A DNA stretch of 64,000 nucleotides from Methanoculleus sp. 7T (GCF_023195915.1 NZ_JALPRP010000002.1:248001-312000); one strand, 5' to 3'. Counted from the stretch's first letter, positions 34,561-43,169 are shown. Notes: a model not told the origin generated them from the letters alone. Translations and numbers: made by a program.

Positions 34561-35886
34561 ATGATGAAAACGGATTCCTTCTTGAAGACCGGCGCTCTGC
34601 TGGCGGTGCTGCTCGCCATGGGGGTAGTCGTCGCTCCCGTCATGGCGGGAGAGGTGACCAAACAGCTCTCCGTGCCCTACTACCAGCAGGAGACGCCGTA
34701 CTACTGTGGCCCGGCGGTCGCACAGATGTGGATAGACTTCCACAACGGTTACATCCCACAGGATACGCTATGGAATTGTATTCAAAATAATAACAGAGAA
34801 CTATGGCACACCGACCCATACGGGCTCGCGGCTTGCGTGAGCGACTACCTCAACAACTTCGTCGCCGAGGATCGCAGATGGAGTTATTTCAACACGGCAA
34901 ACATCGCTATGGCGATGGATATCGTGGACGTAGACAATCCTACGCCTGCGCTGATCTATTCCGGGGATCACTGGGTCCTGGTAAAAGGTGTGTCATATGA
35001 GGATTACTACGGGAGTGTATACAACGTATATGGCTTCTGGGTTCATGATCCTCAATTCGGTGCAAACCAGCATTATCTCATGGACCGTTGGAGTAGCGAA
35101 TTCACCCCGGTGGACGTAGACGGAAGTTACTGGGACGGTCACTGGACTCACTTGCGGGGCTACTGGAGTACTGATGCTGCTGGGACTGTGTCCCAGGATG
35201 TGGTATCATTGGAGACTAGAGGAGCGCCTGGGGGAGGCGTCACCCATCCCGCGGTCTGGAGCGACACCCTGGTCCGGCCGACGCTGACCGCAGGGGTCGA
35301 CCGGGAGACCTACTACGACCAGATGACGGCGTACTATGAGGCCGTGGCGAAAAACGTCACCCTGATGGCCGACGAGGAGGACGACATCCCCCTGACCGAG
35401 GATACCAATCTCGCCGACCTCGGCATGCGGGTCAAGCAGATGATGACTGAAAAATTCAAACTTCACTTGGATGAATTCGAGGGCGCAGTTCCCGGTGAGC
35501 CGGTCTTCGTACACTCACTGGACGAGAAATGGTATGATTACTACTTGATCCCCTTTGAGAGGGATGGATACATTACTGTCGTTGTAGAAGTATCCATTAA
35601 GGGCAACGTTGCAGATCCCGGTGTTTCCTATGCGCCTGAGGCAAAGACCCAATCGGTCGTCCGCCCAACGTTGGAGGAAGCACAGGCAGTCCTCGCGGAA
35701 GGCAGCTACGACAGCACCATGCCTGCCCGGTTGGTCTGGAAGCCCTGTGAGCAGACCACATCACCAATGCTCCCAGTCTGGGAGTTTACCGGTGACGGCG
35801 GAGATACAGTCTACGTCGGCTACGCTCCCTGGAAGGACAGGGTCGAGATCTACGAAGAACTGACGATGAAGAAGATTCCAGGATAA
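34561..35886 (+). CDS. secreted C39/papain-like cysteine peptidase family protein
   Basis: A 441-residue exported protein: signal peptide (residues 1-30, ending near VMA), then a C39-like domain. The probable catalytic Cys is in TPYYCGPAVAQMWIDF (near 49), the His in SGDHWVLVKG (near 141) and the Asp in WVHDPQ (near 166). This is the Cys-His-Asp order of papain-like C39 peptidases. The C-terminal half (about 230-440) is not recognised and ends with an RLVWKPCEQ to VWEFTG beta-rich segment. It may cleave proteins outside the cell; the flanking genes encode serpins. The ATG has GGAGG six bases upstream. An internal piece of a second copy survives at 32800. Confidence 0.8.
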   Translation: MMKTDSFLKTGALLAVLLAMGVVVAPVMAGEVTKQLSVPYYQQETPYYCGPAVAQMWIDFHNGYIPQDTLWNCIQNNNRELWHTDPYGLAACVSDYLNNFVAEDRRWSYFNTANIAMAMDIVDVDNPTPALIYSGDHWVLVKGVSYEDYYGSVYNVYGFWVHDPQFGANQHYLMDRWSSEFTPVDVDGSYWDGHWTHLRGYWSTDAAGTVSQDVVSLETRGAPGGGVTHPAVWSDTLVRPTLTAGVDRETYYDQMTAYYEAVAKNVTLMADEEDDIPLTEDTNLADLGMRVKQMMTEKFKLHLDEFEGAVPGEPVFVHSLDEKWYDYYLIPFERDGYITVVVEVSIKGNVADPGVSYAPEAKTQSVVRPTLEEAQAVLAEGSYDSTMPARLVWKPCEQTTSPMLPVWEFTGDGGDTVYVGYAPWKDRVEIYEELTMKKIPG

Positions 35887-36159
35887 TGTGTGGACCTCCG
35901 GAATCGGGCCGTCCTCCTATTCCCTGGAGGGCCTCATCCCATCCCCTTTTTGACTGATACCTGATTCAAGAAAAATGTTATTCAGGGGTAATTTGATAAT
36001 GCCCAACAGGTATCCCTCTGCCATCACTCCCGCTTCCCGATGTCGTGAATCTCCAGAACCATGCTGAGGGGATATCTGCAAAGGTTCGCGAACCCAAGTA
36101 ACCGGGTTAGTGACGTAGACCTTGCTATGGCGTATGGTTCCGCCCTGTCCGGTGAGACA

Positions 36160-36305
36160 TGAAGATCGTGTTCATATATGTTCCGGACCTGTTCGACCGG
36201 GATCGAACGCTTTCACCGGTATTATCGTCTTTCTGCGAGAGAGAATCCATGTGGATGCCCGGGGGATATCCGGCCTTTTCCCGATGCGATCCACGGGAGA
36301 GAACG
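36160..36305 (+). promoter_or_regulatory. serpin 2 promoter with palindromic operator
   Basis: TATA-like TTCATATATG (36171-36180), then GTTCGACCGGGATCGAAC (36191-36208), centred about 23-24 bp downstream, followed by GCTTTCACCGGT as in the other two copies. The leader is shorter, about 100 bases, and a GGGAGAG ribosome-binding site precedes the ATG at 36306. The interval 35887-36159 contains no gene I can support. Confidence 0.68.
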
Positions 36306-37598
36306 ATGAAAGGACAGATACTGCTATTCTCCAGAATAGGCATCCTGGTTCTGGCGCTCATTCTTGCAGGGCTGACCGCCGCCGGTACCATACCTCAGAA
36401 CACGGCTTCGGTCTCCGGCGAACCCGGATCCGGGGACGTCGGTATCGCCCGTCCAGATACGCCGAACGGCGCCGGTAACGCGACGGCCGGGAACAACCGG
36501 TTCGCATTCGATCTCTACCGGCGCCTCGCGACCGACCCGGCGTATGCGGAAGGCAACCTCTTCTTCTCGCCCTACAGCATCTCGTCGGCCCTCGCGATCA
36601 CCCGTGAAGGTGCCCGCAGCACGACCGCCGATGAGATTGAATCGGTGCTCCACCTCCCAACGAACGATACCCTCCGGCGGGAGGGATTCGCCGACCTCAA
36701 TGCCGCCCTGAACCGTGAGAGCAGTAACTGCACTCTCCGCATTGTAAACGCCCTCTGGGCGGAGGAAACCTACTCGTTCCTCCCCGACTACATCGATGTG
36801 GCCGCCCGCGGGTATGGGGCAAACGTCACAAATCTCGATTTCATCGAGAACCCCGAGGGATCGCGGCAGACGATCAACCGGTGGGTGGAGGGGCAGACCG
36901 AAGATCGGATCCGCGACCTCCTCCCGCCCGGCTCGGTCGACCCGCTGACCCGGCTCGTGATCACGAACGCGGTCTACTTCAAGGGCACCTGGGTCGAACA
37001 GTTCGACCCCGCCGGGACGACCGATGAGGGATTCCGGGTTGCACCGGGCAAGACCGTGACCGTCCCGATGATGCACGGAGACGCCGTCTATCCCTACACA
37101 GAGACCGAGACCCTCCGGGTGCTCGAAATGCCGTATGCGCACGGGAACAAGACCGAACTCGCGATGCTCGTCCTTCTCCCGAAAGAGGAGAACCTGACGG
37201 CGGTGGAAGAAAACCTGGACACGGAGAAGCTTGCCGACCTCCGGGAGTCGCTCGCCTCGCAGAGGGTCAGGGTCTTCTTCCCGAAGTTCACGCTTGATGC
37301 GGAGTATCTCCTTCCAGGAGCGCTTGCGGCGATGGGGATGCCGACGGCGTTCACCGGCGATGCCGACCTGTCGGGGATGGACGGGATGAAGGACCTTTTC
37401 GTCACCGGAGTCTTCCATAAGGCGTTCGTTGACGTGAATGAGGAGGGTACCGAGGCTGCGGCAGCGACCGGGGTCATAGCCGGGCGGGGTGTCACACCTG
37501 TCTTCCGTGCGGACCACCCGTTTGTCTTCCTCATCGTCGAGAAGGATTCCGGCGCGATCCTCTTCATGGGGAGGGTCGTCAACCCCGAAGGCCCGTGA
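36306..37598 (+). CDS. secreted serpin 2
   Basis: A 430-residue serpin, paralogous to the one at 31399 with long identical stretches. It has an N-terminal hydrophobic signal (about residues 8-28) but no lipobox. The serpin core starts near residue 62 (FAFDLYRRLATDP). The hinge EEGTEAAAAT is intact, so inhibition is plausible. The reactive loop behind it (TGVIAGRGVTP) is about four residues shorter and differs from serpin 1 (TGVVIAEGVQPELAP), so the two probably inhibit different proteases. The in-frame upstream region from 36159 contains the operator and is unlikely to be translated. Confidence 0.92.
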   Translation: MKGQILLFSRIGILVLALILAGLTAAGTIPQNTASVSGEPGSGDVGIARPDTPNGAGNATAGNNRFAFDLYRRLATDPAYAEGNLFFSPYSISSALAITREGARSTTADEIESVLHLPTNDTLRREGFADLNAALNRESSNCTLRIVNALWAEETYSFLPDYIDVAARGYGANVTNLDFIENPEGSRQTINRWVEGQTEDRIRDLLPPGSVDPLTRLVITNAVYFKGTWVEQFDPAGTTDEGFRVAPGKTVTVPMMHGDAVYPYTETETLRVLEMPYAHGNKTELAMLVLLPKEENLTAVEENLDTEKLADLRESLASQRVRVFFPKFTLDAEYLLPGALAAMGMPTAFTGDADLSGMDGMKDLFVTGVFHKAFVDVNEEGTEAAAATGVIAGRGVTPVFRADHPFVFLIVEKDSGAILFMGRVVNPEGP

Positions 37599-37676
37599 GG
37601 GGGAACAGGGGCGGTCCTCTCCCCCCTCCGTCGGTAACGGATACCGGGGCGGCTGCCGGCCACCTGCTTCAGGGAG

Positions 37677-37772
37677 TGGCAGGGTGCCCTCCCATCCGTA
37701 GTCTCGACGCCCATCGCACTTGCCCACCCGTATACTCCTGCAGGAGACCAGAGAAAAGATCACGGGCTTGGC
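37677..37772 (+). repeat. duplicated 3' flank of serpin 2
   Basis: Matches 32702-32800 behind serpin 1 for nearly 100 bases, including GGCAGGGTGCCCTCCCATCC and CAGAGAAAAGA. It shows that both serpins were copied with their flanks. No coding function is seen. Confidence 0.75.
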
Positions 37773-37845
37773 AGGACGAGAAGTGACTTTTCCAGGGAGC
37801 CGGAAGCCGCGTCCTTCAGGGGAAGGGTTATCCGTCACCTAAAGA

Positions 37846-39174
37846 TTAGGAGGACCGGAGCCGGGCAAGAACCCGGTCCTTCTTCGCGATCGCCGCCTCT
37901 GCGGCCCGCTCGACCCCGATCTTCATCTCCTCGAAATCTCTTTTGTCGCCGTCTACGACCTTCTTCACCGGGGTGTAGGCCGACTCCCGGAACCTGGGCG
38001 AGAAGTCCCGGATCTCGCCGTCGACCTTGAGGACGGATTCGGGCTTTCCTTCCTCGACGTAGCCGATCTCTTTCATCGCGACGCCTGCAGACCCGACGAC
38101 CCGCCGGATCTCAGGGGCAAGTTCGGGCGGCGCGACGACCAGCAGGGCGTCGAGGGAGACACCGAGGTAGTCGATCTCGAGGGCGTCGAGCATCTTGAGG
38201 ACTTTCGGCTGCACGAGCGTCCGGAGTTCGTCCTCGACGACGACGATCCGGCACCCGGCGGTCTCGGCCATCTCGTAGGCGTCGCCCCGCAGCCCGCCGT
38301 TCGTGACGTCGGTCATGGCGTGGATGCCGGAGAGGACGCTGCTCGCAAGGAGCGCCTCGCAGGCTTTGAGGAAGTGGAGGTTGATCGTCTCCTCGACGAC
38401 CTCGGGGAACCCGGAGTAGATCGCGGCGGTGGCGATGGTTCCGCCGCCGGCCCCTTCGGTCATGAGGAGGACGTCGCCGGGCTCTATCTGTTTCCGGGCG
38501 GTGAGGTGCCTGGCGACACCGACGGCGCCGACGCAGCCGGTCAGCCGGGAGCCGAGCACCATGTCCCCGCCGATGCGCAAGGTGGAGCCGGTCACGAGGG
38601 GGACGCCCATCGCCTCGCCGACGGCGGTGACGCCCGCTGTGTAGTCGAAGATCTTCGCGACGTCGCCGTCGTCGGCGACGTGGATATCTGAGAGGAGCGC
38701 GACGGGTTTTGCGCCCATCACGTAGACGTCCCGGAGCGTCGCTCGGGTGACGTGGAACCCGGCAAGGAAGGGGAAGTCGGAGAGGCGGGAGTGCATCCCG
38801 TCGACGGTGGTGATGATATAGTCCCCTTCGGCACGGACGGCCCCGGCGTCGTCCATCTCGTCGACGCCGACCGCTGCCGACGTCCTGCCGATGATCCGGG
38901 CAAGCTGCCGGTGGGCGAAGAAGTCCCCGGCTCCCCGCGAGCCGACACCGAACTCGCCCATGGTCGAGCCGGAGGGCTCGAAGGTGAAGAGGTCGCCGGC
39001 AAGTCCGGTCGAGTTCTTCGCCTCGGTAAGGACCGCTCGGGCGAACTCTTCGGCATAGGCGGGGCTGATGCGGTTGCGCTTGATTGTAAGGATATCTTGG
39101 GACAGAAGGCGCACGATATCGTCGTCAGGGGTGCCGGCAGCGAGGTGCCGGCGGCTGATCTCTTCTACATCCAT
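37846..39174 (-). CDS. AIR synthase-related protein (PurM/HypE/SelD superfamily)
   Basis: About 442 residues. The N-terminal 90 residues (MDVEEISRRHLAAGTPDD start) are an extension. The ATP-binding AIRS domain starts with SGSTMGEFGVGSRGAGDF and has DEMDDAGAV, the usual DD-type metal site near 125-130, then the LSDIHVADDGDVA region. The C-terminal domain has the MTDVTNGGLRGD motif near 297. The superfamily includes PurM, HypE, SelD and ThiL; this longer archaeal branch has no firmly known substrate. The ATG at 39174 fits better than the upstream GTG/ATG frames, which run into the intergenic region shared with thiD. Confidence 0.78.
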   Translation of the reverse strand: MDVEEISRRHLAAGTPDDDIVRLLSQDILTIKRNRISPAYAEEFARAVLTEAKNSTGLAGDLFTFEPSGSTMGEFGVGSRGAGDFFAHRQLARIIGRTSAAVGVDEMDDAGAVRAEGDYIITTVDGMHSRLSDFPFLAGFHVTRATLRDVYVMGAKPVALLSDIHVADDGDVAKIFDYTAGVTAVGEAMGVPLVTGSTLRIGGDMVLGSRLTGCVGAVGVARHLTARKQIEPGDVLLMTEGAGGGTIATAAIYSGFPEVVEETINLHFLKACEALLASSVLSGIHAMTDVTNGGLRGDAYEMAETAGCRIVVVEDELRTLVQPKVLKMLDALEIDYLGVSLDALLVVAPPELAPEIRRVVGSAGVAMKEIGYVEEGKPESVLKVDGEIRDFSPRFRESAYTPVKKVVDGDKRDFEEMKIGVERAAEAAIAKKDRVLARLRSS

Positions 39175-39270
39175 CGTAAGAGTGGTCGGTGCGGGACCAG
39201 ATAAAGGGAGTGGCGGCGGTGCTCTCTCTGCCGGCAAAGATTCAAGCAGATCCGCGCCAAAATGTGATGG

Positions 39271-40071
39271 ATGACGGGTGCGCAGATGGTCTCCGCATGC
39301 TCCATCGCCGGTTCCGACTCGGGGGGAGGGGCGGGAGTCCAGGCCGACTTAAAGACGTTTACGGCGCTTGAGGTCTTCGGGCTGACGGTCATAACGGCGG
39401 TCACGGCCCAGAATACCCGCGAGGTCCGGGGGACGTGGATGCTTCCTCCCGAGGCTGTGCGGGCCCAGATCGAGACGGTTGCCGACGGCTTCTCCATTCG
39501 TGCGTGGAAGACCGGGATGCTTGGGTGCGCCCAAAACGTCCGGGCCGTCGCGGAGGCCCTGCCCGAGGGGGCAACGCTTGTCATCGACCCGGTGATGGTC
39601 TCGACGTCGGGCCACCGGTTGCTCGATGAGGATGCCGTCGCGGACCTCGCGGGACTGCTCATCCCCCGGGCGGCGGTCGTCACCCCGAACCTTCCGGAGG
39701 CGGAGGTGCTTGCGGGTATGCGGGTTGCGACCCCGGACGATATGGCCGAGGCCGGCCGGCGGATCCTCGACCTCGGCGCCGGGTCCGTGGTGGTGAAGGG
39801 AGGGCACCTCACCGGTGAAGCGGCGGTCGACCTCTTCATCGACCGGGACGGGACGGCGGAGGCCTCCGGGCCTCGCTACCCCTACTCGGTGCACGGGTCC
39901 GGGTGTTGTTTCTCTGCGGCGCTCGCCGCATACCTTGCCCGGGGAATGGATGCGCGGGGAGCGTTCGCCGCGGCGAGGGAGTTCATCGATACGGCCATCG
40001 GGAGAGCGGTCGGAGGCCTCGGGCCGATTCGGATCGTCAATCCCGGAGGAATGATCTTTCGCTATCGGTGA
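39271..40071 (+). CDS. thiD: hydroxymethylpyrimidine phosphate kinase
   Basis: A 266-residue ribokinase-fold enzyme: ACSIAGSDSGGGAGVQADLKTF at the N-terminus (about residues 9-30, the HMP-binding site), DPVMVSTSGHRLL near 108, PNLPEA near 138, VVVKGGHL near 172, and the anion-hole motif VHGSGCCFSAAL near 208-219. It phosphorylates HMP-P to HMP-PP for thiamine synthesis. No ThiN domain is fused, unlike many archaeal ThiD proteins. It diverges from the AIR-synthase-like gene with about 96 bases between. Confidence 0.93.
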   Translation: MTGAQMVSACSIAGSDSGGGAGVQADLKTFTALEVFGLTVITAVTAQNTREVRGTWMLPPEAVRAQIETVADGFSIRAWKTGMLGCAQNVRAVAEALPEGATLVIDPVMVSTSGHRLLDEDAVADLAGLLIPRAAVVTPNLPEAEVLAGMRVATPDDMAEAGRRILDLGAGSVVVKGGHLTGEAAVDLFIDRDGTAEASGPRYPYSVHGSGCCFSAALAAYLARGMDARGAFAAAREFIDTAIGRAVGGLGPIRIVNPGGMIFRYR

Positions 40072-40270
40072 AAAATTATTCTCTTATCTCGGCATTATTT
40101 CGATTATAATTTCCTTATTTTTCGGGATTAGTCTCATTTAATCACCGGACTAAACCTCGCCTAAATCATCATCTACACCACATTATCGAATAGAAATTAA
40201 AAATACCTGTCCGACCATTTAAAAACAAATACGGAATTTTAATAAATGAAAACCTGTAACTACTGTAAGA
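40072..40270. promoter_or_regulatory. AT-rich upstream region of the Lrp-type operon
   Basis: This interval is markedly richer in A/T than its neighbours. It contains several TATA-like words, the best being GGAATTTTAATAAATG (about 40233-40248), roughly 25-30 bases before the ATG at 40271. It probably holds the promoter and autoregulatory site of the Lrp-type regulator. Confidence 0.5.
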
Positions 40271-40702
40271 ATGGACGAGATCGACGATGCGATTCTTCGG
40301 GAGCTGCAGAAAGACGGACGGATGTCTATGGCAGAGCTCGGCTCAATCGTGGGTATTGCACCGTCGACGGTCTTCAAAAGGATCGAGAAACTGAAGAACG
40401 CCGGTATCCTCGAGCGGTTCACGATCGTCATCAACCAGAAGTGTTTTGAGCATACCCTGGTCGCTTTTCTGAACGTCAGGGTTCACCCGGATAGGAAGGT
40501 AGAGGTCGAGCAGTTCATGCGTGACCTCCCGAGCATCCTCGAACTCTACGAGGTGCTGGAGCCGGGAGACTTCTTCGTCAAGGTAAGGGTCCAGAATATA
40601 TCCGAACTGAAGCGGAGCGTGCTCATTCCCCTCTCCAGCCTTCCGGGAGTGAAGGATATCCAGACGATCATCTCGGTGAGGAAGATCAAGGAACAAACTT
40701 AG
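40271..40702 (+). CDS. Lrp/AsnC family transcriptional regulator
   Basis: A 143-residue protein. The N-terminal helix-turn-helix has DDAILRELQKDGRMSMAELG and VGIAPSTVFKRIEKLKNAGIL (residues 4-48), and the C-terminal RAM ligand-binding domain runs from FTIVINQKCFEHTLVAFLNV to the LPGVKDIQTIISVRKIKE end. Such proteins are feast/famine regulators that bind amino acids or related molecules. It is the first gene of a likely three-gene operon with a small membrane protein (11 bases downstream) and an unknown protein. Confidence 0.9.
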   Translation: MDEIDDAILRELQKDGRMSMAELGSIVGIAPSTVFKRIEKLKNAGILERFTIVINQKCFEHTLVAFLNVRVHPDRKVEVEQFMRDLPSILELYEVLEPGDFFVKVRVQNISELKRSVLIPLSSLPGVKDIQTIISVRKIKEQT

Positions 40703-40713
40703 GTGGGAACCGA

Positions 40714-40992
40714 ATGCAGATTGAGATCGTGCAGCAGATGCTTGCGATTGTGACGCTTCTCTTGGGAGCGCTTCTGATCGCCATCATCTTCAACGCCTAC
40801 CGGATTGTGAAGCAGCCGACCCTGCTCCTCTTCATCTACGGGCTGTTCACGCTGATCGTGGGGATTACGTTCCCGGACCTCGTGAGTATCTTCACGCCCG
40901 ACGACTTCGTTATCCTCTGGTCGGCGGTCTTCTCCCGTATCGTGGTAATCCTCGGCCTCTGCGTGATGGCCTATGGTGTCCTGAGAGGGTGA
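40714..40992 (+). CDS. small membrane protein, three helices
   Basis: A 92-residue protein with three clear membrane segments (about 7-28, 35-56 and 64-88) and an external start. I do not recognise the family. It lies 11 bases after the Lrp-type regulator and 1 base before the next gene, so it is surely co-transcribed. Its topology resembles small sensory or accessory membrane proteins encoded with regulators, but this is only a contextual remark. Confidence 0.7.
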   Translation: MQIEIVQQMLAIVTLLLGALLIAIIFNAYRIVKQPTLLLFIYGLFTLIVGITFPDLVSIFTPDDFVILWSAVFSRIVVILGLCVMAYGVLRG

Positions 40993-40993
40993 G

Positions 40994-41446
40994 ATGCGCA
41001 CCGGTACCTCGTTTGCCCGCGATTGGCAGTTGATTAAGGTCGCCAGGTCCATGCGGCGGCACGACGTCGCCGGACCGCTGGTGAGGAGGCTCCTCGCGGA
41101 AGCCCCCCCGGCCCTTGTGGAGCGAGTCACCGCCATCGCCGGACGGCTCGGTGAAGAGGACGGAACGGCGCTCCTTGCCCGCACCGAGGAGCGGTTCGAC
41201 CCCTCCACCCTGATGGAGGGGCTCCTCCTGATGTGGGGGGTTCCCTGCGCCTCCAGTGAGGCCGCCGACGGGAGCACTACGATCACCATCGGGGGCGACG
41301 GGTCGGCGGTCTGCGAGACCTTCGCGGACGCCCGGGTGGCCGCACCCTACCTCGCCGGCTACGCCCGGGCGCTCCAGCGGGATGCGGTGCTCGAACGCGG
41401 CACCGACGGCAGGATGACGATCCGGTTCCCGCCCCGCGGGGAGTAG
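40994..41446 (+). CDS. conserved-looking protein of unknown function
   Basis: A 150-residue, Ala/Arg-rich soluble protein. Residues 1-60 are helical (FARDWQLIKVARSMRRHDVA), and the second half is mixed, with a central GVPCASSEA and a late VCETFADARVAAPYLAGYARAL stretch containing a cysteine. The base composition matches neighbouring genes. Tight linkage to the Lrp-type regulator and membrane protein suggests one operon. I cannot assign a function. Confidence 0.65.
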   Translation: MRTGTSFARDWQLIKVARSMRRHDVAGPLVRRLLAEAPPALVERVTAIAGRLGEEDGTALLARTEERFDPSTLMEGLLLMWGVPCASSEAADGSTTITIGGDGSAVCETFADARVAAPYLAGYARALQRDAVLERGTDGRMTIRFPPRGE

Positions 41447-41587
41447 AAAGGGAGCACGCAGATATCCGGGACTCCCCGGCTACAGAACGGTTTTCGTTTC
41501 CGCACCGGCTCACCGGGATCTTTTGAGAATAGTTATCTCCTGCGCCGCCGCTCGTTTAGTTAAAGCATATCCTCAGGAGAAGGCTGT

Positions 41588-42115
41588 ATGGAGAACGGCG
41601 GTATACGAACGTGCCAGAGCTGCGGGATGCCGATGGGCACGAAGGACGACTTCGGGACAGAGGCCGACGGCGCGCTCTCGAAGGATTACTGCACGCACTG
41701 CTATCGGAACGGGGCTTTCGCCGCGCCTGATATCACCATCGATGAGATGGCGGCGAAGTGCGGGTCGATCATGTCGCAGTTATATGATATCCCTGTCGCG
41801 AATGCAAAGCAGTTCTGCCGAGAACAGATGTCGTGCCTGAAGAGGTGGGCCGGGAGGGAGATTGCGACCTGCGGGAGCTGCGGGATGCCCCTTGCACGGG
41901 AGGAAGACGCCGGAACGGAGGCTGATGGCTCGCTCTCGCACGTTTACTGCACCTACTGCTACCGCGACGGGAGGTTCGTCGAGCCCGAGCTTACGCGGGA
42001 GCGGGCGGTCGAGGAGTACGCGCCGATGATGGCCTCGAACCTCGGGATGCCTCCTCTGGAAGCAAAGAAGATGGTGCGGCAGTACCTCTCGACGCTGCCG
42101 AGGTGGCGGGGGTAA
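41588..42115 (+). CDS. duplicated zinc-ribbon protein
   Basis: A 175-residue protein with two copies of the same unit (about residues 7-75 and 95-165). Each unit has CQSCGMPM or CGSCGMPL, then a glycine-aspartate bridge (FGTEADG or AGTEADG) and the second cysteine pair YCTHCYRNG or YCTYCYRDG, matching the putative zinc-ribbon domain (zf_ribbon_2). After each ribbon comes a helical segment with a long PPLEAKKM-like helix. Proteins of this kind are common in anaerobes; the role is unknown. It has its own likely promoter (TTTAGTTAAAGCATAT, about 41555). Confidence 0.8.
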   Translation: MENGGIRTCQSCGMPMGTKDDFGTEADGALSKDYCTHCYRNGAFAAPDITIDEMAAKCGSIMSQLYDIPVANAKQFCREQMSCLKRWAGREIATCGSCGMPLAREEDAGTEADGSLSHVYCTYCYRDGRFVEPELTRERAVEEYAPMMASNLGMPPLEAKKMVRQYLSTLPRWRG

Positions 42116-42360
42116 AGACCGGTTGGTCCGGACTGTTGCGGGGCGTGTGACGGGCTGATCAGGGGGAGACACCGGTAGAAGATAAGGGCTCCGTCCCGTA
42201 TCCGGCAACCGATCCGGTAACCTTGGATCTTCCGGATGTCTCATTCTGCAAATACATTCTCCGATGCCGGGATCTTTTCAAAAAACCAGATTTTCTGCCT
42301 TTTCCCGGTAATCGGGATGGACTTTTGCCGGATCTCGGCAAAGGGCATGTTATCGTTTTT

Positions 42361-42549
42361 TCATCTGCGCATAGCGCTGCCGTGACTCGTTGAGCGAGAG
42401 AGATTCTTCTTCCTCGTTCTCCCCATATACCGTGTAAGTCCGCATCCTTCGAGGGGTTCCTCAATCTTCTCGAAGACCCCTATGTCAAGGACGACCACGA
42501 TCTTTCTGTTATCGTCGGCTACTACCGTCTGGATCACACCGCCGGACAA
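42361..42549 (-). pseudogene. frameshifted small antitoxin gene relic
   Basis: The minus-strand frame (IQTVVADDNRKIVVVLDIG, then FEKIEEPLEGCGLTRYMG) looks like the start of a small archaeal antitoxin of the Phd/RelB type. Its expected acidic end (ENEEEESLSLNESRQRYAQ, then MKKR) lies in another frame directly after, so one indel near 42430 breaks the gene. Its 5' end was truncated by the recombination that also made the fragment beginning at 42482 on the opposite strand. Confidence 0.5.
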
Positions 42550-42966
42550 AAGTCACTTGGAAGCCCTGCAACGGCGCCCGAAGGAGTCGTACAACGAGGT
42601 TATCTGCTACCTGCTGGAGATGGAACCAGGCAGGAGCCTTCTCGCTCACATCGCGCATATCCAAGACCTGGAGGAGGCTCTCGGGTGCAAGGTGGACGTG
42701 ATGACCGAAAAAGCGCTCAAGGAGCGATACCGCAAAAGGGTTCTTGATGTGATAGCCTTATGAGGGTGAAAATGAGCGGCCCCTGGATACCCTTGAGGCG
42801 ATCGGCGAGATGGAGCGATATGCGGTCCGGGGCCGGGCCCCTCCCGGCAGAAGAGTTCCGGGATAACCTCGCAACTATTACGCATCATCACGCATGGATC
42901 ACGCGGATAGATGTATCGGTGGCCAGGTCATCGGGGAGCAGCATACTCTCTATAGGAGGAGGATAG
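42545..42966 (+). pseudogene. degraded antitoxin / MNT / HEPN fragments
   Basis: Three pieces in a row. 42545-42640: an antitoxin-like stretch (SHLEALQRRPKESYNEVICYLLE). 42640-42763: the last 35 residues of an MNT-type nucleotidyltransferase antitoxin (LEEALGCKVDVMTEKALKERYRKRV). 42773-42870: the N-terminus of a HepT-type toxin (RPLDTLEAIGEMERYAVRGRA), soon interrupted by TAA. The nucleotidyltransferase active site is missing. It is a more decayed relative of the pair at 43170-43826. Confidence 0.55.
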
Positions 42967-43169
42967 TCTCGATGCTGTCGCGAGAATCGGTTGGGAAGTA
43001 CAGAACGGAATGGTGCTTGCCGGTGAACAGAGTGGATGAGAAAGAAAGGATATGCGCCAATTTCAGGTTGTCAATATCGACGGCACCCGCCCCGGGTACC
43101 CGGGGCCCGGGATCGGGCAGGAGGATCCGCAAAACCCCTATATAGTGCTGTAGACAACTCTCCAGTGAG

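Noticed and set aside
43085-43115. CCCGGGTACCCGGG-type palindrome as operator
   Set aside because: The very GC-rich self-complementary words here (CCCCGGGTACCCGGGGCCC) occur once and have no link to a promoter; probably chance in high-GC sequence.
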